Source: Fimbriimonadales bacterium (GTDB taxonomy: Bacteria > Armatimonadota > Fimbriimonadia > Fimbriimonadales > ATM1). Taken from it: DNA of 7,112 nucleotides. Shown piece by piece: positions 5,607 to 7,112 of this stretch. Positions within the stretch are counted from its first letter, which is position 1; each line of letters begins with the position of its first letter. Under the pieces are notes generated by a model that saw nothing but the letters and a program-made list of their open reading frames with translations, ran no database searches and was not told the origin of the DNA. Where the stretch lies: positions 1 to 7,112 of the forward strand of contig JAICGT010000060.1 in NCBI GenBank assembly GCA_025922995.1. Direction: 5' to 3'. The translations under genes and the position numbers were made by a program.

Positions 5607-7112
5607 ATGAGACTCATCTTCGTTTTAGCCGGTGCAGCCGCATCCGGCACTTGTCTCGCGCAGGGTTCATGGGCGAACGTTCCGAACTGGCCCACGAGCA
5701 CCATCGAGGCCTACGCTATTCACCAAAACCACTTGCGGCCCACCAATCCAGCGATGGGCAACACGGGGCGGTTTCTGTTTTGGGGCCTGACGGAGGGCGC
5801 CATCACCGAGCCATGGATTTGGGACCCGTACGCGAACGGCGGAGCCGGGACGTTCACGCGCACGGCGACAGGCGGCGAACTCGACTACAGCATGATGCCG
5901 GTCGGTCATACGCTCATGAAAGACGGGAAAGTCATCGTCACGGGAGGCGATTTCGACCCGATAACCGGCCAATCCCACAACCGCGTGTCGGTCTACAACC
6001 CCGACACCGACACTTGGAGCCGCCAGATCGGCCATTGGCTGACGGCAAATCGCTTTTACCCTTGCGTGACGAGCATGCCTTACGGCGAAATTCTCGTGGC
6101 GGGCGGTCAGAGGCACAACGCCATGCCGCCTAACACGGGTTCGATCTGGAATCGCAACAACCCCTACGAGTACAACCCGGATGTCGCAAACGCGAACGGA
6201 AACTGGATAAGCCCTACAATGAACGATTTCGGGTTCATCAACTTTCCCCAGTTGTATCCGATCTCGGCAAACGAAGTGTTCTTCGCAGGAGCAGGACTGT
6301 CCAACTACGTCGCCCCCCCGAACCCTCCCCCGTTTCCGTATCAAACGTTTAGGTTCTCAATCCCCGGGCAGATGACGACGCCATTTGGAGGCAGTAGTGA
6401 GATATGGTTCCGCTCTACTTCGGCGATGATCCGACCCGGCGTCATCCTGAAGTGCGGCGGCTTCAACGAGCCAGACCGTGGCACGCCTGACCCGCCCGCT
6501 GAAAAGCGCACGGAAATGATCGATCTTGCGGGCGTGAGGGACCCAGGCTGGGTGCAGAAAGCGGACATGAACTTCGCCCGGCTCGACTTCAACCTCGTCA
6601 TCATGGCCGACGGTAACGCGTTCGCAGTGGGCGGCTCTACGCAGCACGGCGCACCTACCACGGCAGTCCGAACTCCCGAAATCTACGACTACGCCAACGA
6701 CACTTGGACTACCGTCCCGGACCACAGCCCGAACTTCCGCGGCAGCCACAGCACCGCGTGGCTGCTTCCCGACGGCAGGATCGCGCTCGCGGGTTCTAAC
6801 CAAAACTCCAACCCCTCGGGGGAGATTTACACTCCTGAGTACTGCACGAACGGGACGCGGCCGAACATCCTAACCGCGCCCAGCGTGATCCGAGTCGGCG
6901 ACGCCCGAGCTTTCGCGATCACCGTCGACGACCCTGCGGTAAACGGAGCCGCCCTGATCGCGCTCAGTTCAGTGACTCACAGCTGGGATACCAACCAGCG
7001 CTACATCCCGCTCAAGGTAAGTGGGGCCGGCACGACCAAGATGGTGTTCGGCGTGACGTCGGTGACGCAGACCCCGCTCGGCTGCTACATGTTGTTTGTC
7101 ACCAAGCCGGCC
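5607..7112 (+). CDS. Secreted galactose/glyoxal oxidase-like Kelch protein (3' truncated)
   Basis: The frame is open from ATG 5607 to the right edge (502 residues, no stop). The signal peptide is MRLIFVLAGAAASGTCLA. The middle is a Kelch-type propeller with blade motifs GKVIVTGG (107-114), GEILVAGG (160-167), GVILKCGG (278-285), GNAFAVGG (336-343) and GRIALAGS (390-397). The region from about 417 is the C-terminal E-set domain (DUF1929) of galactose oxidase, with VTHSWDTNQRYIPL (456-469) matching the fungal enzyme closely; only a short end should be missing. Against galactose oxidase: Tyr151 (RFYPC) fits redox Tyr272, His381 fits His496 and His458 fits His581. However, the thioether Cys228 position is Pro98 (MMPVGH) and axial Tyr495 is Ser380 (GSHS). 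Family members oxidise alcohols or aldehydes to give H2O2 outside the cell. Here normal copper-radical chemistry is doubtful, so the activity is uncertain although the family is clear. Confidence 0.92.
   Translation, partial: MRLIFVLAGAAASGTCLAQGSWANVPNWPTSTIEAYAIHQNHLRPTNPAMGNTGRFLFWGLTEGAITEPWIWDPYANGGAGTFTRTATGGELDYSMMPVGHTLMKDGKVIVTGGDFDPITGQSHNRVSVYNPDTDTWSRQIGHWLTANRFYPCVTSMPYGEILVAGGQRHNAMPPNTGSIWNRNNPYEYNPDVANANGNWISPTMNDFGFINFPQLYPISANEVFFAGAGLSNYVAPPNPPPFPYQTFRFSIPGQMTTPFGGSSEIWFRSTSAMIRPGVILKCGGFNEPDRGTPDPPAEKRTEMIDLAGVRDPGWVQKADMNFARLDFNLVIMADGNAFAVGGSTQHGAPTTAVRTPEIYDYANDTWTTVPDHSPNFRGSHSTAWLLPDGRIALAGSNQNSNPSGEIYTPEYCTNGTRPNILTAPSVIRVGDARAFAITVDDPAVNGAALIALSSVTHSWDTNQRYIPLKVSGAGTTKMVFGVTSVTQTPLGCYMLFVTKPA

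Noticed and set aside
5651..6344. Open frames in other phases over the oxidase-like gene (5651-6133 plus; 5667-6344 minus)
   Set aside because: Their Arg/His-rich translations are typical of out-of-phase GC-rich coding DNA; the frame from 5607 has full family homology through to the window edge.
1..7112. Mobile elements, CRISPR arrays, tRNA or rRNA genes, riboswitches
   Set aside because: No transposase, integrase, direct-repeat array, cloverleaf or recognisable conserved RNA core was seen on either strand.

Overview
The window reads as an ordinary chromosomal stretch of a Gram-negative-type (diderm) bacterium with fairly high GC. The diderm call rests on a predicted outer-membrane beta-barrel protein, several Sec signal peptides and a lipobox. 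The mix of secreted Ig-like protein, FadL/PorV-like barrel, caspase-fold protein, GYF-TM2 protein and galactose-oxidase-like protein would suit an environmental lineage such as Armatimonadota (Fimbriimonadia-like), but that placement is a low-confidence guess. No rRNA, tRNA, CRISPR array, insertion sequence or phage gene was seen.

Layout. (1) 2-331 (+): C-terminal part of a Cof-type HAD hydrolase, cut by the left edge. (2) 366-3865 (+): three tightly spaced genes that look like one operon for secreted or envelope proteins: a three-domain Ig-like protein, an outer-membrane barrel of the FadL/PorV type, and a secreted caspase-fold protein with TPR-like helices. It closes with a strong intrinsic terminator at 3888-3923. 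(3) 4983-3936 (-): a convergent pair, a GYF-TM2 membrane protein followed 40 bases downstream by an exported-type cyclophilin (peptidyl-prolyl isomerase). (4) 5234-5380 (+): a divergently transcribed 48-residue lipoprotein, followed by a GC-rich hairpin. (5) 5607-7112 (+): a secreted Kelch-propeller protein of the galactose/glyoxal oxidase family, open at the right edge.

Two points deserve attention. The caspase-fold protein lacks both members of the catalytic His-Cys dyad (Asp at both places) while the fold landmarks around them remain, so it looks like a pseudo-caspase kept in an operon with an outer-membrane barrel. The galactose-oxidase-like protein keeps the redox-tyrosine position and both copper histidines, but has Pro where the thioether-forming Cys should be and Ser where the axial Tyr should be, so its copper site appears remodelled. 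An 18-base palindrome sits just downstream of a -10-like box before that gene and could be an operator.
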